Assembly (NCBI RefSeq): GCF_003573695.1
Contig: NC_039368.1
Span: 10,315,860-10,379,859, forward strand
DNA: 64,000 nt
Origin: Papaver somniferum
Taxonomy: Eukaryota; Streptophyta; Magnoliopsida; Ranunculales; Papaveraceae
Reading direction: 5' to 3'
Part shown: piece by piece, positions 36,134 through 47,052 of the stretch
How the letters are laid out: each line of letters starts with the position of its first letter
How positions within the stretch are numbered: the first letter of the stretch is position 1
The notes under the pieces: generated by a model
What the model was told of the DNA's origin: nothing
The model's database searches: none
The model's input: the letters and a program-made list of their open reading frames with translations, nothing else
Position numbers and translations under genes: made by a program

Positions 36134-36388
36134 AGGTTTGGCTTCCATGGTTTCCTAGTTTCAGTCTTTCTTATTTTTAGGATTCTTTTAGATTTCCTTT
36201 TAGTTTTCTGTTTCCTAGTTTAGTTATTCTTCAAGCCTATATAAAGGCTAGATTAAGTCTTGTAAGAGCTATCTATTACTCAATCAAATTATTAAACACA
36301 AAACTTATCTTTCTCTTCTTGCTTGAATTCTCTTCTCTTCTTGCTTATAGCAATCTAGTATTGCTTTCTTTTACCTTGTTCCACATTA
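36094..36388 (+). repeat. 3' LTR of the Ty3/gypsy element
   Basis: It is 295 bp and matches the 5' LTR apart from about five substitutions. It is followed by the target duplication CTTCG at 36389-36393. Confidence 0.95.
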
Positions 36389-36393
36389 CTTCG

Positions 36394-37290
36394 GTTATCA
36401 CGAACAAGCCGAAATCTACTCTAAAAATTTATAGTTTTTTGAAAATTTGGAGCAGTTCAACCAATATTATCTAAGTTTGAAGCATACCTGAGTACCCAAA
36501 TACCCTTCCTCCGGTTGTGGTTGGTAAAATCCATCGTTTTTCATGTTTTCCTTCTTCATCTTCTCTAACTTTACTCTCTCAATAATTCTGCTTCTTTTAA
36601 AAAAAAAAACCATCTGATTTTTTAATCTCACTAATTATCTTTAATTTAATCATCTCACTAATCATTACACTAACTATTATTAACACTAACTAATCATTAC
36701 CCAAAATTAATCAGGAGGATAATTTAGATATTAATATAAATATCTGAATAAGGGGTGACCTAGATTTACTTCTAATGTCTTTACCCAAAATAAAACCATG
36801 GTCCCAAAAAAAAATCATGGTCCCCAAGAAATGGTTCTAAATCAAATGGGACGACGGGCTGGGCTATGATGCAAAATCATGGCTTGCACAAGCCCATTTT
36901 GCAGTCTAGTGGGCAAGGATGGGCGGGCTTTGAATAGCAAGATATATAAAATATAAATTTAAGAAGAAAAAAGAATTATCAAGCCATCAAAGTTTAATTA
37001 GTAATTAGTCATGTTCAGAGATGACAAAATCTATCTTACAAGCTTCTCATCGATTTTAATCTAAAAGTTATAGAAACAATACATAAAATTGTATCTTCTT
37101 GTTGTGTTAAAATATGATTATTGAAAGTTAACAGACACATTGCCACATCTTATAACGTAGCTGTGTACAGTTACTCAATAACTCTAATCTTCTTCAACTA
37201 TACCTTATTCTAATATATATGAAAAGATTATGAGATGAGAATAAATTGAAAAAATTTCGTACAAATTTTTTATGATTCTTAAAAAGCATA
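36394..37290. other. AT-rich intergenic DNA
   Basis: I see no gene. A short stretch near 36850-36930 (GGGCTGGGC, AAGCCCATTTTGC, GGGCGGGC) resembles subterminal repeats of hAT elements, but no ends were found. Confidence 0.4.
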
Positions 37291-37299
37291 CCACTATTA

Positions 37300-37595
37300 G
37301 CGGGGTGATATCATTCGGGTGTTCCGACGTCAGGATCTGAAATTACTTGTTTGTCTTATGGCGTGTTTGGTTAATATGGAAGGAATTCTATTTTCAGGAA
37401 CCTATTCCCAAAAGAGGGTAACTCTAAACCCACCACCCCGTGGGTTTAGGATTCCTTATTTTTTGGGAATCCTATTCCTAACCGTTCTTGAATCCTATTT
37501 ACCAAACAAGGGAATGGATTTGTATTCTAAGAAAACTGATTTCATTCCCTCCAACCCAACACGCCATTATATCTAATAATATCACCCCCACTAAT
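37300..37595. mobile_element. Possible older MITE hosting a Tourist insertion
   Basis: ATTAGCGGGGTGATATCA near 37297 is mirrored by an inverted TTAGTGGGGGTGATATTA near 37575-37595. The Tourist element sits between the arms. The outer element's target duplication is unclear. Confidence 0.4.
37359..37566. mobile_element. Tourist-like MITE (PIF/Harbinger), 208 bp
   Basis: The ends TGGCGTGTTTGGTT and, inverted, TGGCGTGTTGGGTT are flanked by the 3-bp duplication TTA (37356-37358 and 37567-37569), the PIF/Harbinger target. An 18-base direct repeat near 37341-37358 and 37600-37617 lies just outside. Confidence 0.85.
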
Positions 37596-37764
37596 AATAT
37601 TACTTGTTTGTCTTATTAATGGAGATATTTTCTAAGATAGAGTCATCATCTAGTAAAGAAAGCACCTTATTTATCTGTATGGTTCGCAAAATTAGATTTC
37701 TATAAAAAATGGAATTCAAAACACTAGGCCAATTGTAGATTTATAGTGTAAACTAGATTTTTAG

Positions 37765-38270
37765 GAAAAAATGAAATTCGAAACCTATGTAGTCGATTTC
37801 GGTCATTTCGGCCGAAATTTCGGTGAAATTCCGGATTTCGCTCCAATAAGACACGATTTTGTTAATTTCGGTCGGACGAAATCTTTGCGAAAATTTCGGC
37901 CGGAAACGCGTTTTTCGGTCGGAATTGATTTGTCTTGGCCGGATTTTTTTTTCTTTTTAAATTGAGTGGACTAATCTCACGTACAAAAATTAAAAAGATT
38001 AATTCACTCACTAGTATTATTGCTTGTTGCTGTGTTTGAATTTCTTGAGCTAAAATTATTATTTGGTGTTGATGATGAGGAAGGTGAACAACCAGATTTA
38101 CTAATACTATGTTTCTTTTAAGTGATTATCGATACGAGGATATAAAATATGAAACCGAGATTTTACCGAGATTTTAAAACGGAATTTCCCCGGGACAAAG
38201 TTGTACCAGTATCTCGGTGTCGACCGAGACAATCCGAAATTGACTACTTTGGTCGAAACACAGGTCAGTT
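37765..38270. mobile_element. Candidate non-autonomous DNA element rich in TTTCGG motifs
   Basis: Left GTAGTCGATTTCGG and inverted right GTAGTCAATTTCGG form imperfect terminal repeats. The interior repeats TTTCGGNCG and CGAAATTTCGG many times. The direct repeat AGTGTAAACTA lies near each side (37743 and 38274). Class and exact ends are uncertain. Confidence 0.45.
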
Positions 38271-38408
38271 GTAGTGTAAACTAAGCATATTCTAGAATTG
38301 ACTAATTACCCTTATTCTAAAAAGTAGAAACACACTGCCGTGGGGAACAAGCAGTGGGATAAAGAGAACATGCATCAAGAAGTTCTCTTGTAGGAAAACT
38401 AAATATTT

Positions 38409-38730
38409 TTGATCAGGAGTGTTTGTCAAAAAAGGGAAGATACAAACATGGCTTTACAAGTCATTAACAGACCGCCGACTCAAAGTCCAAAAAACTCCAT
38501 AGATCATGAAGTTTTAGATGATAAAGATGAGGCTGAATTAAATCATCATCTGTCTCTTATTACTCAACAATTCAAGAAATTGTTGAGGCATGGGAAGAGA
38601 AATCTCCATGTATCAAGAAGAAATCATATTTCTATCCCAAAGACTAAAAATACATGGGATGATGATGATAATATTCCTCAATGTTACGAATGTTAAACGT
38701 ATTTCCCTAAAGTCAAGGGAAACTAGATAT
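38409..38730 (+). pseudogene. Copia-type gag fragment
   Basis: The open part, 38409-38696, has DEAELNHHLSLITQQFKKLL, a basic region, then PQCYEC and a stop just where a CCHC zinc knuckle should continue. This matches plant copia gag before and at the zinc knuckle. No LTR or pol was found around it, so it is an isolated scrap. Confidence 0.6.
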
Positions 38731-39029
38731 TTTTATTAGGTATATTATTACATATTTATAAACTTAATTAACACAAACAGAATTATAATGCTTTAAAAAA
38801 ATATTATTCATTTGATGTAACTCACACTTCCTGTGGATATTTATATAAAAAAAATAGAGAATATATTATATAAAAATAATAAATAAATAAAACATATATG
38901 TGATCTTCATTTGGTAGCGAAGATAAGTTGCATGCAACCTATCTTTTCTTCCCAATTTGTAGACTTGGCCAAGCTCAGGTAACATTTGAATCGTGACAGG
39001 CACAATTGTAAGAGTGAGACTTGTCAGGT

Positions 39030-39075
39030 GGGGGTCATAAGTCGGCCTCCATATAGATTAGTGATATGGATATAT
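39030..39075 (-). pseudogene. Downstream part of a minus-strand exon split by CACTA element 2
   Basis: Read on the minus strand, this continues the frame of the exon at 48597-48722 across the empty site. It encodes about HITNLYGGRLMTPT before a stop. See the partner entry. Confidence 0.4.
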
Positions 39076-39359
39076 CACTACACCATTTTTCTTGAGTAGT
39101 AACTAGATTTCACAACAACTTTGTCCCTGTTGCGAATTTTCAGTTGCGAATTTCAGTTGCGAATAATTCGTAACAGTTTCGCCTCGTTACAAAACTCGCA
39201 ACTGTTTGATTTTGTTACGATTCGCAACAGATTGGAGTTGTACGCGTACGACTCGTGAGAGTGGCTTCCTACACTTTAAGCTGACACGGTTTCAGCTTAT
39301 TCAGATGATCAGTCAGCTTCAAAACTGACTCATATTTAGACTAAAAGTCGAAAAGAAAT

Positions 39360-39890
39360 CTCATTTTCTTTTCTTCATTGTCTTCTCTCTCGTTCTCTTC
39401 TCTTAGGGTTAACTTTTTTTCTTTTTTTTTTGAGGTTCCATTATCATCGATCATTATACACACACAGTGATGATGATGTCGATAATGATAATCGGATCCC
39501 TTTCTCTTATTTTATCTTTCTTCTCTGATTCTATCTCTTGTTCTCTTCTCTATTTTTAGGGTTCATCTGATTTCAGAGAACTTATGAAGGCTCAAATCAG
39601 TAATTTTATTAAGGTCTAATGGTTTGTTGATTTCAGAGATCTCAAATCCCAAATCTCTGACCAACATGAATATATTAGGGTAAGTTTTTTCATTCCGAGA
39701 AAATAACTTATTAGGGATTAGACTAACAAATCTCAGATTCTCCTTTCTTTTCTAAAATTAGGGTTTTGTCATCTCATAAATTTTAGATTTGTAGAGTTGT
39801 AATGGGTTTTTGGTAAAGTTTATTATTGTTCTATTTTTTGTTTTTAAATTAGGGTTTATTGAAATTCAAATTGATTTTGATTTTATTGCA
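39360..39890 (+). other. 5'-leader-like sequence in CACTA element 2
   Basis: A pyrimidine-rich stretch with TTAGGGTT motifs and intron-like T-rich DNA precedes the first captured exon. It may serve as, or derive from, a 5' untranslated region. I see nothing coding. Confidence 0.35.
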
Positions 39891-39891
39891 G

Positions 39892-39995
39892 GAAGAGCTG
39901 GGGTTACTATGGAAGTCATGGGATTGGTGCTTGGGGAGTTTGTAGTTGAATGTACTGTTCCTATGTTTGCTGTTTATGCTATGCCTCAGACCCAA
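39892..39995 (+). pseudogene. RPN11: Captured exon of 26S proteasome deubiquitinase RPN11 (PSMD14)
   Basis: After a TTGCAG acceptor the exon reads RAGVTMEVMGLVLGEFV and then VYAMPQT. This is the start of the JAMM/MPN domain of RPN11 (family text [20 protein letters not shown]), which removes ubiquitin at the proteasome lid. The catalytic HxH and distal residues are not present, so the piece has no enzymatic function. Substitutions at conserved sites show relaxed constraint. It is the first of three captured host genes in this element. Confidence 0.85.
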
Positions 39996-40555
39996 TTTTT
40001 TAAACGTTATAAATCACGTCTTTTAGATTATTTTTATTTGATTGTCTAAAGTTGCTAGATTCAGACATTACTTTAATCAGCATTTTTTTTCTCTCTGGAG
40101 TTTGATTTTAGTAGTTTGAATATGGGAGTATTAAAGTTTGAAACTGTACTGCCGAGTAAAAACTTCTCCGCATTGGAGTTTGATTTTGTATCGAGTAAGA
40201 ATTTGAGCATGTTAGAATTTGAAAGTGTTAGTTGTATATGGTTGCATCTCTGTAAACAGAGATGGTTGTTAACCCTTGTGTTATGTTCAATGCGTTGTGA
40301 TAGCTGCAATATTGAAGCATCCTGGAACGTCACCAACTGATAACCATTCTAAAGATTACCTGGCAGGTGATTCTGATCATGAGTCAAAACGAACCAGGAC
40401 CTTGGATTTTTGATGAGGTATTGACATTTTTTCAGTTCCATGTCTTCAATTGAGATTATTCACATCCATCACCGTTACTTTTGTTTTAATTCATGAATTG
40501 TAATTCTTTGGTCTGTTAAAATTGATGTTGACATAAAATTATTGAGTTAGTGCAG

Positions 40556-41218
40556 GATAACAATGTGGGCTTTCACTGTCTTGCACCAATGAGTATTCTT
40601 GTTCTTGACCTAGTGTTTGTTTATATCTTTGAATAAGTACTTGGTTGAAGACAAAATTTGATGATAATGCATGCTCGGAAATATGATTAAGGAGGAAAAA
40701 ATTCAAGCGACTGAAGAAAGCTGGGAGGGATAATGATCTGGACGATCATACCGGTTTATCTGACAATGATGAAGCAGATAGAAGTGGTCATAAGGAAAGA
40801 AGTGCCGAGGAAAAGCTCAAGAACAGTTTATTTGATTACAAGGAAGGTAATGTTATCTTATTTGTTTTGGAGAGATGTATTTTTTCCTTGCATTTTTATT
40901 TCTTTTTTTGTTTTCAGCTTGATATCGATTAATCTAAAATGTTATTCAATTTTTTTTTGAGCTCAACATCTCGAGAATGTTGTTCACGAAGAAGAAGAAG
41001 TAGTTAACTTAGAGGAGGACGAGATGGATGATTTTATTGTGAGCGAAGAGGAATATGATGAGCATGGAATCTCTTCCAAGGTATCACCATTGTTCATGGT
41101 GTAAAAGATGTTAGCGAGCTTTTAATGCTTCGGAAGAAGGGCTTGTTGAAATACCTAGATCAAAATGAAAGTACTGTTGGTGAAGATAAAGGAACACATA
41201 ATCTGAAGTGGCATAAGG
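40556..41218 (+). pseudogene. SPT6: Captured N-terminal exons of transcription elongation factor SPT6
   Basis: Segments near 40556-40600 (DNNVGFHC), 40690-40845 (KKFKRLKKAGRDNDL, then SAEEKLKNSLFD), 40957-41080 (acidic, EDEMDDFIVSEEEYDEHG) and 41105-41218 (ELLMLRKKGLLKYL) follow the order of the acidic N-terminus of plant SPT6-like proteins. SPT6 binds histones and RNA polymerase II. Exon borders GT/AG are partly kept. The conserved core (tex, YqgF, S1, SH2) is absent. Confidence 0.8.
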
Positions 41219-41410
41219 TATGTATTCGGTCTAGTTTTTCAATATGGTGGTATAAGTTCTATATGCATACATATTGGGTAACTCTGGACATATATTTGAG
41301 ATCTCAACTGTTGATGTTAGATGAAATATGGTCTATAGTATGTTTCCACTTCCAATTGATGTTGACATAAAATTTTGTAGGGTAACTAGCCTGTCAATAT
41401 GTTTCACAGA

Positions 41411-44400
41411 TTGTAATGTAGATGCATTGTATTCAGAGCTATGGCATGCTTGTGCCGATCCGTTAGTTACTCTTCCTCGTAAAGGTGACCTAGTTTTCTA
41501 TTTTCCTCAAGGTCATATTGAACAGGTTATTACATTGTACTTCAATATTTTTAGTTAAATTTTTCTTCAAAATTCATTTGATTTATAATTTGTTGATAAG
41601 AAATTAGTGGAAGATCTGATTTATTATGAAATTCAGGTTGAAGCGTCTACGAATCCAGTAGCTGATCAGCAGATGCCGGTTTATGATCTTCCAGCGAAGA
41701 TCCTTTTTCACGTAATCAATGTAAAATTGAAGGTAAAATCTCAATTCATGATGTGTAATTAGGGTTTTACGGGGTTTTCTTTAATGGTGTTGATGATTTT
41801 CTATTTTTGACTTTTGTGTGTCTTTAGGCTGAGGCAGATACTGATGAGGTATTTGCACAAGTGACTTTGTTGCCAGAGGGAAATTTAAGTTTTCTCTCTT
41901 TTATTATTAGGTTTTGGTTGAAAGAATGTTCTGAATTAGGAAATTAATTTTATGTGATGTGTTTCTCTTCACTACCAGCAAGATGAAAATTTGATGGAGA
42001 AGGAAAATGTTCCGCAGTCCTCTCCTCATCCTCTTGTGCATTCATTTTGTAAGACTTTGACTGCTTCTGATACAAGCACACATGGGGTTTTTTATGTTTT
42101 GAGACGGCATGCAGATTAATGTCTACCTCCACTGGTAAGGATATTATAGTAATTGTGTTGCCGCTTCTTATGAGTATTTGTGGTTTGAGAGGCCTTTTGA
42201 TTTCTTTTCTTTTTCGATTTTTTAAAGGATATGAGCCGGAAACCTCCTACTCAAGAATTGATTTCCAAGGATTTGTATTGAAATCAATGGAGGTTTCGCC
42301 ACATCTTTAGGGGTAAAAAGTGCTCTACTTGTTTGTATGGCTAGAATCAGCTATATATAAATGCTGCATAATTCCATTAGCCATTAGTGGATTTATGTTT
42401 GTGCTAGGTTTCAATACAGTTGGATATATTTGATCTTAAGATTATTGATAGCTGTTATTTTGGTCCGAGTATTGATGAAAATGGTCTCTCTACTTATCAA
42501 CATGGTTCCTTTTCCATAGTTAATCATCATCATGAAATGGCCAGGTCAACCTAGAAGGCATCTGCTCCAAAGTGGTTGGAGTGTCTTTGTTAGCTCCAAA
42601 AGGCTTGTTGCTGGGGATGCATTTATATTTCCAAAGTATCGTATCTTTTTGATGACCTCAATTTCCATGATGATTGATTTTCCATCGGAGTGGATAATTT
42701 GTTCCTCTTAAGTTTTTTTTTTTTCCTTGGATACGAAGTACTTGGTTGTTGATGATGGATCTGCCATTAGAGATATGTGTGGAGATAAAAATAATTTATT
42801 TATTTTTGGTTTGAGGTAACTAGTCCAATGGGTCACACAATTACAATAAATAGATGAGGATCCAACGGCTCTTTCTTGGACATTGTGTAGCCGGCATAGT
42901 GGTTTCTATGCCGGAACTGAGAATGTGACCGTTATACTGTCAGAGAAAAATCCATTTTTCAAATTTTTTTATGCCGGCATAGAATGAAAATTCAACGAAA
43001 TGCCGAAAGTTTACAGCCGGCATGTTTTAGTATAAGCTTTCTATGCCGGTTTTCTGTTGTTTGTACACAGGAACATAAAGTTATGGAGAAATTTCAAAGA
43101 TGTTGTGATGGAATTTTAAATGTATTCCTTGTCGACGGAAAAACGGATGCACTTAGCACGTGAGATTTACATAGAGGTATGCCCACAAAACCTAACCAAA
43201 AACTAAGAAACCTATTGATCTTGTTACGAAGAATCCGTTTTCGATTCACCCAGCTAGTGGTACTCTCCAACTTTGGTCACCATGTGGTTCACGCAGTCAT
43301 CAAACATGAATTCTTCCCCCTTTTCCTGTAAGTAACGCGCTTTCACGGCTTCATGCTACAAAACCAATAAACAAACTTAGTTTGTTACATAAAAATTTAA
43401 AAGAGTTGATTGTGTCGAATTAATCATAAAAATACTTACGACTTGTTGAGGGGAAAATCTATTGTTCCTAGCGTGCGATGAGTTCCATTGGTTTTCTCTA
43501 TATGATACAGAGCTAATGTGTTGTTTCCAGAGGTGAAAATGGGGAACTTAGTGTCGGCGTATACCGTGCAATGCGACAACAGGGTAACATTCCGTCTTCA
43601 GTCATATCTAGCCACAGCATGCACCTTGGTGTTCTTGCAACCGCATGGCATGCTATCTTGACAGGAACCATGTTCATTGTCTATTACAAACCTAGGTGTG
43701 TAGTTTGGATAACAAATTTATCCTAAATTATATTTGAGTTAGGGAAATAACAAATAAGTACATTCTACATTTCTTTTTGTGTTTACATACTTAATGTACA
43801 TTCTACATTTCTTTTTGTGTTTACATACTTAATATAAGATATTCCTCCAATCTCTATTACAGGAAAAGCCCGAAAGAGTTTATTATTCCATATGGTCAAT
43901 ATATGAAGTCCGTGAAGAACATCCACTCGATTGGAATGAGGTTCAAAATGAGATTTGAAGGAGAAGAATCTCCAGAGCAAAGGTACATTTTTTTGTCTAT
44001 ATAATTACTTATCTCCAGCATGACAGCATACTTCTACCAATCTTCTGTATTTCTAATGCTCATCTATTTTTCATTCACAACAGGTTTACCGTTTACCTGC
44101 ACTATTGTTGGAACTGGTGATGCTGATCCAAACAGGTGGAATGGATCAAATTGGAGATGCCTCAAGGTAGTATTTAATTTAAATATTCTTTTGGTATTTT
44201 GCCTTATTGTTCTGATTGTAACAAGATTTAGCACTGAAGATACTCATTTTGTTTCATATTTTAGGTTGGATGGGATGAAACTTCTTCCGTTCCTCGTCTT
44301 GAACGAGTGTCTCCATGGAAAGTTGAACCTTCCTTGTCTCCCCCTGCATTGAATCCCCTTCCAGTACCCAGGTCAAAGAGGCCGCGCACAAACATGGTGC

Positions 44401-44650
44401 CCTCATCTCCCGACTCCTCTGTTCTAACAAGAGAAGGTAATGATCAACACAACATCTCTTGATTGTGCATTCATTCTCTAATAGCATTTGAGGGAATAAA
44501 TCACTCTGAATACATGTTCCTTAGGGTTTGTCCGAAGTCCCTAGACCTTTCACTAATAAATGGGTTGTCAAGGGTCTTGCGAGGTATGGGATATTTTCAA
44601 CCTTAAGTGGCACTTTTGGTGAACTTCTGGAGTCAGATATTGATGTTAAT
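41411..44650 (+). pseudogene. ARF2-like: Captured ARF2-like auxin response factor (DNA-binding half)
   Basis: ARFs bind auxin response elements through a B3 domain. Exons in order: [18 protein letters not shown] (to 41525); VEASTNPVADQQMPVYDLP (41638-41732); AEADTDEVFAQVTLLPE; B3 start [17 protein letters not shown] (near 42038); PPTQELISKDLY (near 42240); [19 protein letters not shown] (near 42550); [19 protein letters not shown] (43533); FIIPYGQYMKSVKN and RFKMRFEGEESPEQR (43862-43982); GDADPNRWNGSNWRCLK (44118); then VSPWKVEP, PSSPDSSVLTREG and FSTLSGTFGE (44590-44640). In-frame stops interrupt B3 (at 42117 and in LY*NQWRFRH), so it is a pseudogene. The closest family I know is ARF2/ARF1. 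No PB1 domain was captured. Confidence 0.92.
42810..43480. mobile_element. Unidentified insertion inside an ARF fragment intron
   Basis: The intron between the [13 protein letters not shown] exon and GENGELSVG is enlarged to about 890 bases. It contains repeated GCCGGCATAG / CTATGCCGG motifs in both orientations (42890-43060). Beyond them an antisense open segment with a splice-like border reads VKARYLQEKGEEFMFDDCV on the minus strand near 43300. This looks like another element or captured antisense gene. Exact ends and class are unknown. Confidence 0.45.
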
Positions 44651-45569
44651 TGCTAAGCCTCTTGTGTGTATGTGTGTGTGTGACTAAGCAAATTTTTTCA
44701 GTCTCTAAATAATCTGTTGAGCATGCGAGAATTTAACTAATAAAGTCACTAGATGGACATTTGTTGATTAGTATTCGGAAACAAAGTGACTACTGAATCT
44801 TACTTTATCAAGTAACGGTTCCCTATTTTTGCATATCTGTGTTGGTCACTTTATAGATGGGGTGCAATCATAACACTTTTTCGGAACTTGTGTGAATCAT
44901 TCTCAAAAAATTGGTTTCGTTGTTGTTGACAAAAACATAGTTGATGCATCTTTTTAGATGTAATGAGGTTTGGTTATTTGGAATCGACTATCTTTTTGAA
45001 TTGTTTTCCATGAATTGGAAAAGGAACATACTACGAAAGGTGTACAAGAAGCTGAAAGCTTTGTGGTCCTCGAAGGCTACAAGTAGTTGGGAGGGAATCT
45101 CATATTGATAAAGTATGGATGATTCTTTTGTATAATTGGGAGTTAGGAGGGAATCTCAGCTGGAAAATGGACTATAACACTCCCTCCCTGCTCACCCGTA
45201 TGTTTCTCTAATGAGATTTCTTTATTTGGCTGTTACTTGTCATTATTTGAAAGCAAAAAAATTTAGGAGATAACTCTATGTTTGCTATTAGCTACATCCT
45301 TTCTCATTCCTTACAAACTGAAGAGAAAACCCATGTATTCCTTCTCTTTTAGAATTGAAAGATTTTCTTGTTCAACAATAAACAATTATGTGGTGCAGAA
45401 ATTTATGCATGTTTGTTTTGACTCTAAAAGCTGAAGCATTTCAGTGAATTTCCACAGTAATACTTGCTGAAAAAGTTGCAGGGAAACTATGCTTTAAGCT
45501 GATTTTCTTACAGGGAACACTAAATTTGACCTGGTTTTGACCGGTCAAAACCACTATTTTTTTTTATGT

Positions 45570-45778
45570 TGTAAAAAATTCGCAACTACAACATGCTGTT
45601 GCGACCTCCGGATTTCGTAACTGTTTGAAACTGTTGCGACCTCCTAATTTCGCAACTGTTGCGTCAATTTTACGTTGCAACAGTTGGATATTGTTGCAAC
45701 CGAAAATTCGCAACGACTTATAAGCAGTTGCGAAAATTTGCAACATCGACTTTCGTAACAGATTAGAACTGTTGCAAC
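45570..45778. repeat. Right subterminal repeat array of CACTA element 2
   Basis: At least eight copies of a GTTGCGA / TTCGCAAC / GTTGCAAC motif occur in both orientations. It is interrupted at 45779 by the hAT insertion and resumes at 48537. Confidence 0.8.
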
Positions 45779-46330
45779 TAGGGGTGCACATACCCTACCC
45801 ATACCCGCCAACCCTACCCTACCCGCCAGTTTTTTAATCGTATCCTATACTATCCACTATTTGGCGGGTAGGGTGGCGGGTAAAGATTTTCTTAACCGCC
45901 AGTAAACGGGTAGGGTGGCGGGTAAAGCTCGAAATTATCCTACCCTACCAGCATACCCGCCTATTTATACTATTGATCTCTGTCGTTGGTCGTTTAATCT
46001 CTGCCGTTGATCTTTATACTATTGATGTTTATACTATTGATCTTTGCCGTTGGTTTTCGTTTAATATCTGCCGTTGGTTTTCGTTTTCCTCAACCTAAAA
46101 AGTAAAAACTAAAAACTGAATTCATTTCTCAAACCAGAAGACTCTCTACGCAGAGAAACTCCCAGAACGCAGAAGCAAAATCAAATCAAAATCAAATCTG
46201 TTAACAGATCTCGTTTAGGACCCTTTAATCGGTTGATTCAAGGTAAGATCTAACTTCAAAGTTGATTTTGTTTCATTTTTTTGTGTGTTAAATTGATTGA
46301 AAAATCATAGGGTTTCATGCATGTTGCAGG

Positions 46331-47052
46331 ATACGAGGAATCTGAGTTTGCAAAGCTAATGAAGGGTTTAGTGAGTGGTTATTCCTCCTAATTTAAAATC
46401 CAAACTAATTTTCAAAGGTATGAGTAAAACCCAGATTCCTTTTTTTACTTTCTTTCCCAGTTTACCTCTTATATCACAGATTTTTAATGTTTATTTGAAT
46501 CTTTTGATGCAGAGGGGTCAAATTGGAAACCTTCCACAGATAGAGCAAGAAGATAGAGAGAATGTGTATGCTTCTAACAATCCAATCCCAGTATCAGGTT
46601 TAGGGAGTAGTACGAATTCTCAAACAACCAAAAGAACAACAACAACTACTAATAAGAAGCTTAAAAAAGAAACCCCACCTTCAGTTGGAGCACCTGTCAA
46701 GGTAAAAAATTTCATCTTTGCATGTCATCAAACTCTTTGTAATTAGTCTCATTAAGGATTTAGATTTCATAAACAGATATTTTATTAGTGATTTTGATAA
46801 TGAATCGACAGGTGAAGAAAGAAAAAATCGGAGAAAGAATTGCAGCATTGCACAACTAGTCTCACCATTTGGAAAGGTATAATCAATTTTTATTTTTTTC
46901 AATTTCAGTAAAAGATAATAGGAATTTTGTTTCATTTTTTATTTTTTTCAATTTCAGTAAAAGATAATACGAGGAATCTGAGTTTGCAAAGCTAATGAAG
47001 GGTTTAGTGAGTGGTTCTTCCTCCTAATTTGAAATCCAAACTAATTTTCAGG
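46331..47052 (+). repeat. Internal direct repeat within the hAT element
   Basis: About 86 bases starting ATACGAGGAATCTGAGTTTG at 46331 recur at 46967. A shorter repeat ending AATTTCAGTAAAAGATAATA occurs at 46890-46920 and 46935-46969. Together they suggest a local duplication that copied a transcribed fragment. Confidence 0.75.
46513..46876 (+). pseudogene. Captured bHLH transcription factor fragment inside the hAT element
   Basis: The first exon (46513-46701) encodes a Gln/Asn/Thr-rich linker with TNKKLKKETPPSVGAPVK. The second (46812-46876) begins VKKEKIGERIAAL. That is the basic/helix-1 region of the plant bHLH subgroup whose text continues LVSPFGK; the latter is present but in a shifted frame just after the helix (46857-46876). 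Both exons keep AG and GT borders. Helix 2 is missing. This is a non-functional captured gene piece. Confidence 0.75.

Larger units (their letters stand above)
31032..36388 (+). mobile_element. Structurally complete Ty3/gypsy LTR retrotransposon (5357 bp)
   Basis: Two 295-bp LTRs flank primer-binding site, gag, protease, RT, RNase H, integrase and a polypurine tract. The target duplication is CTTCG (31027-31031 and 36389-36393). By eye the LTRs differ at five positions (about 1.7%), so the insertion is fairly young. The coding region has frame changes in gag and stops in integrase, so it is not autonomous as read. RT before integrase defines the gypsy order. Short LTRs and small size would suit a chromovirus such as Reina or CRM, but I see no chromodomain. 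Confidence 0.95.

Noticed and set aside
41411..44650. A functional ARF gene
   Set aside because: In-frame stops in the B3 domain, a large insertion in an intron, no C-terminal domain and location inside CACTA ends show it is a captured fragment.
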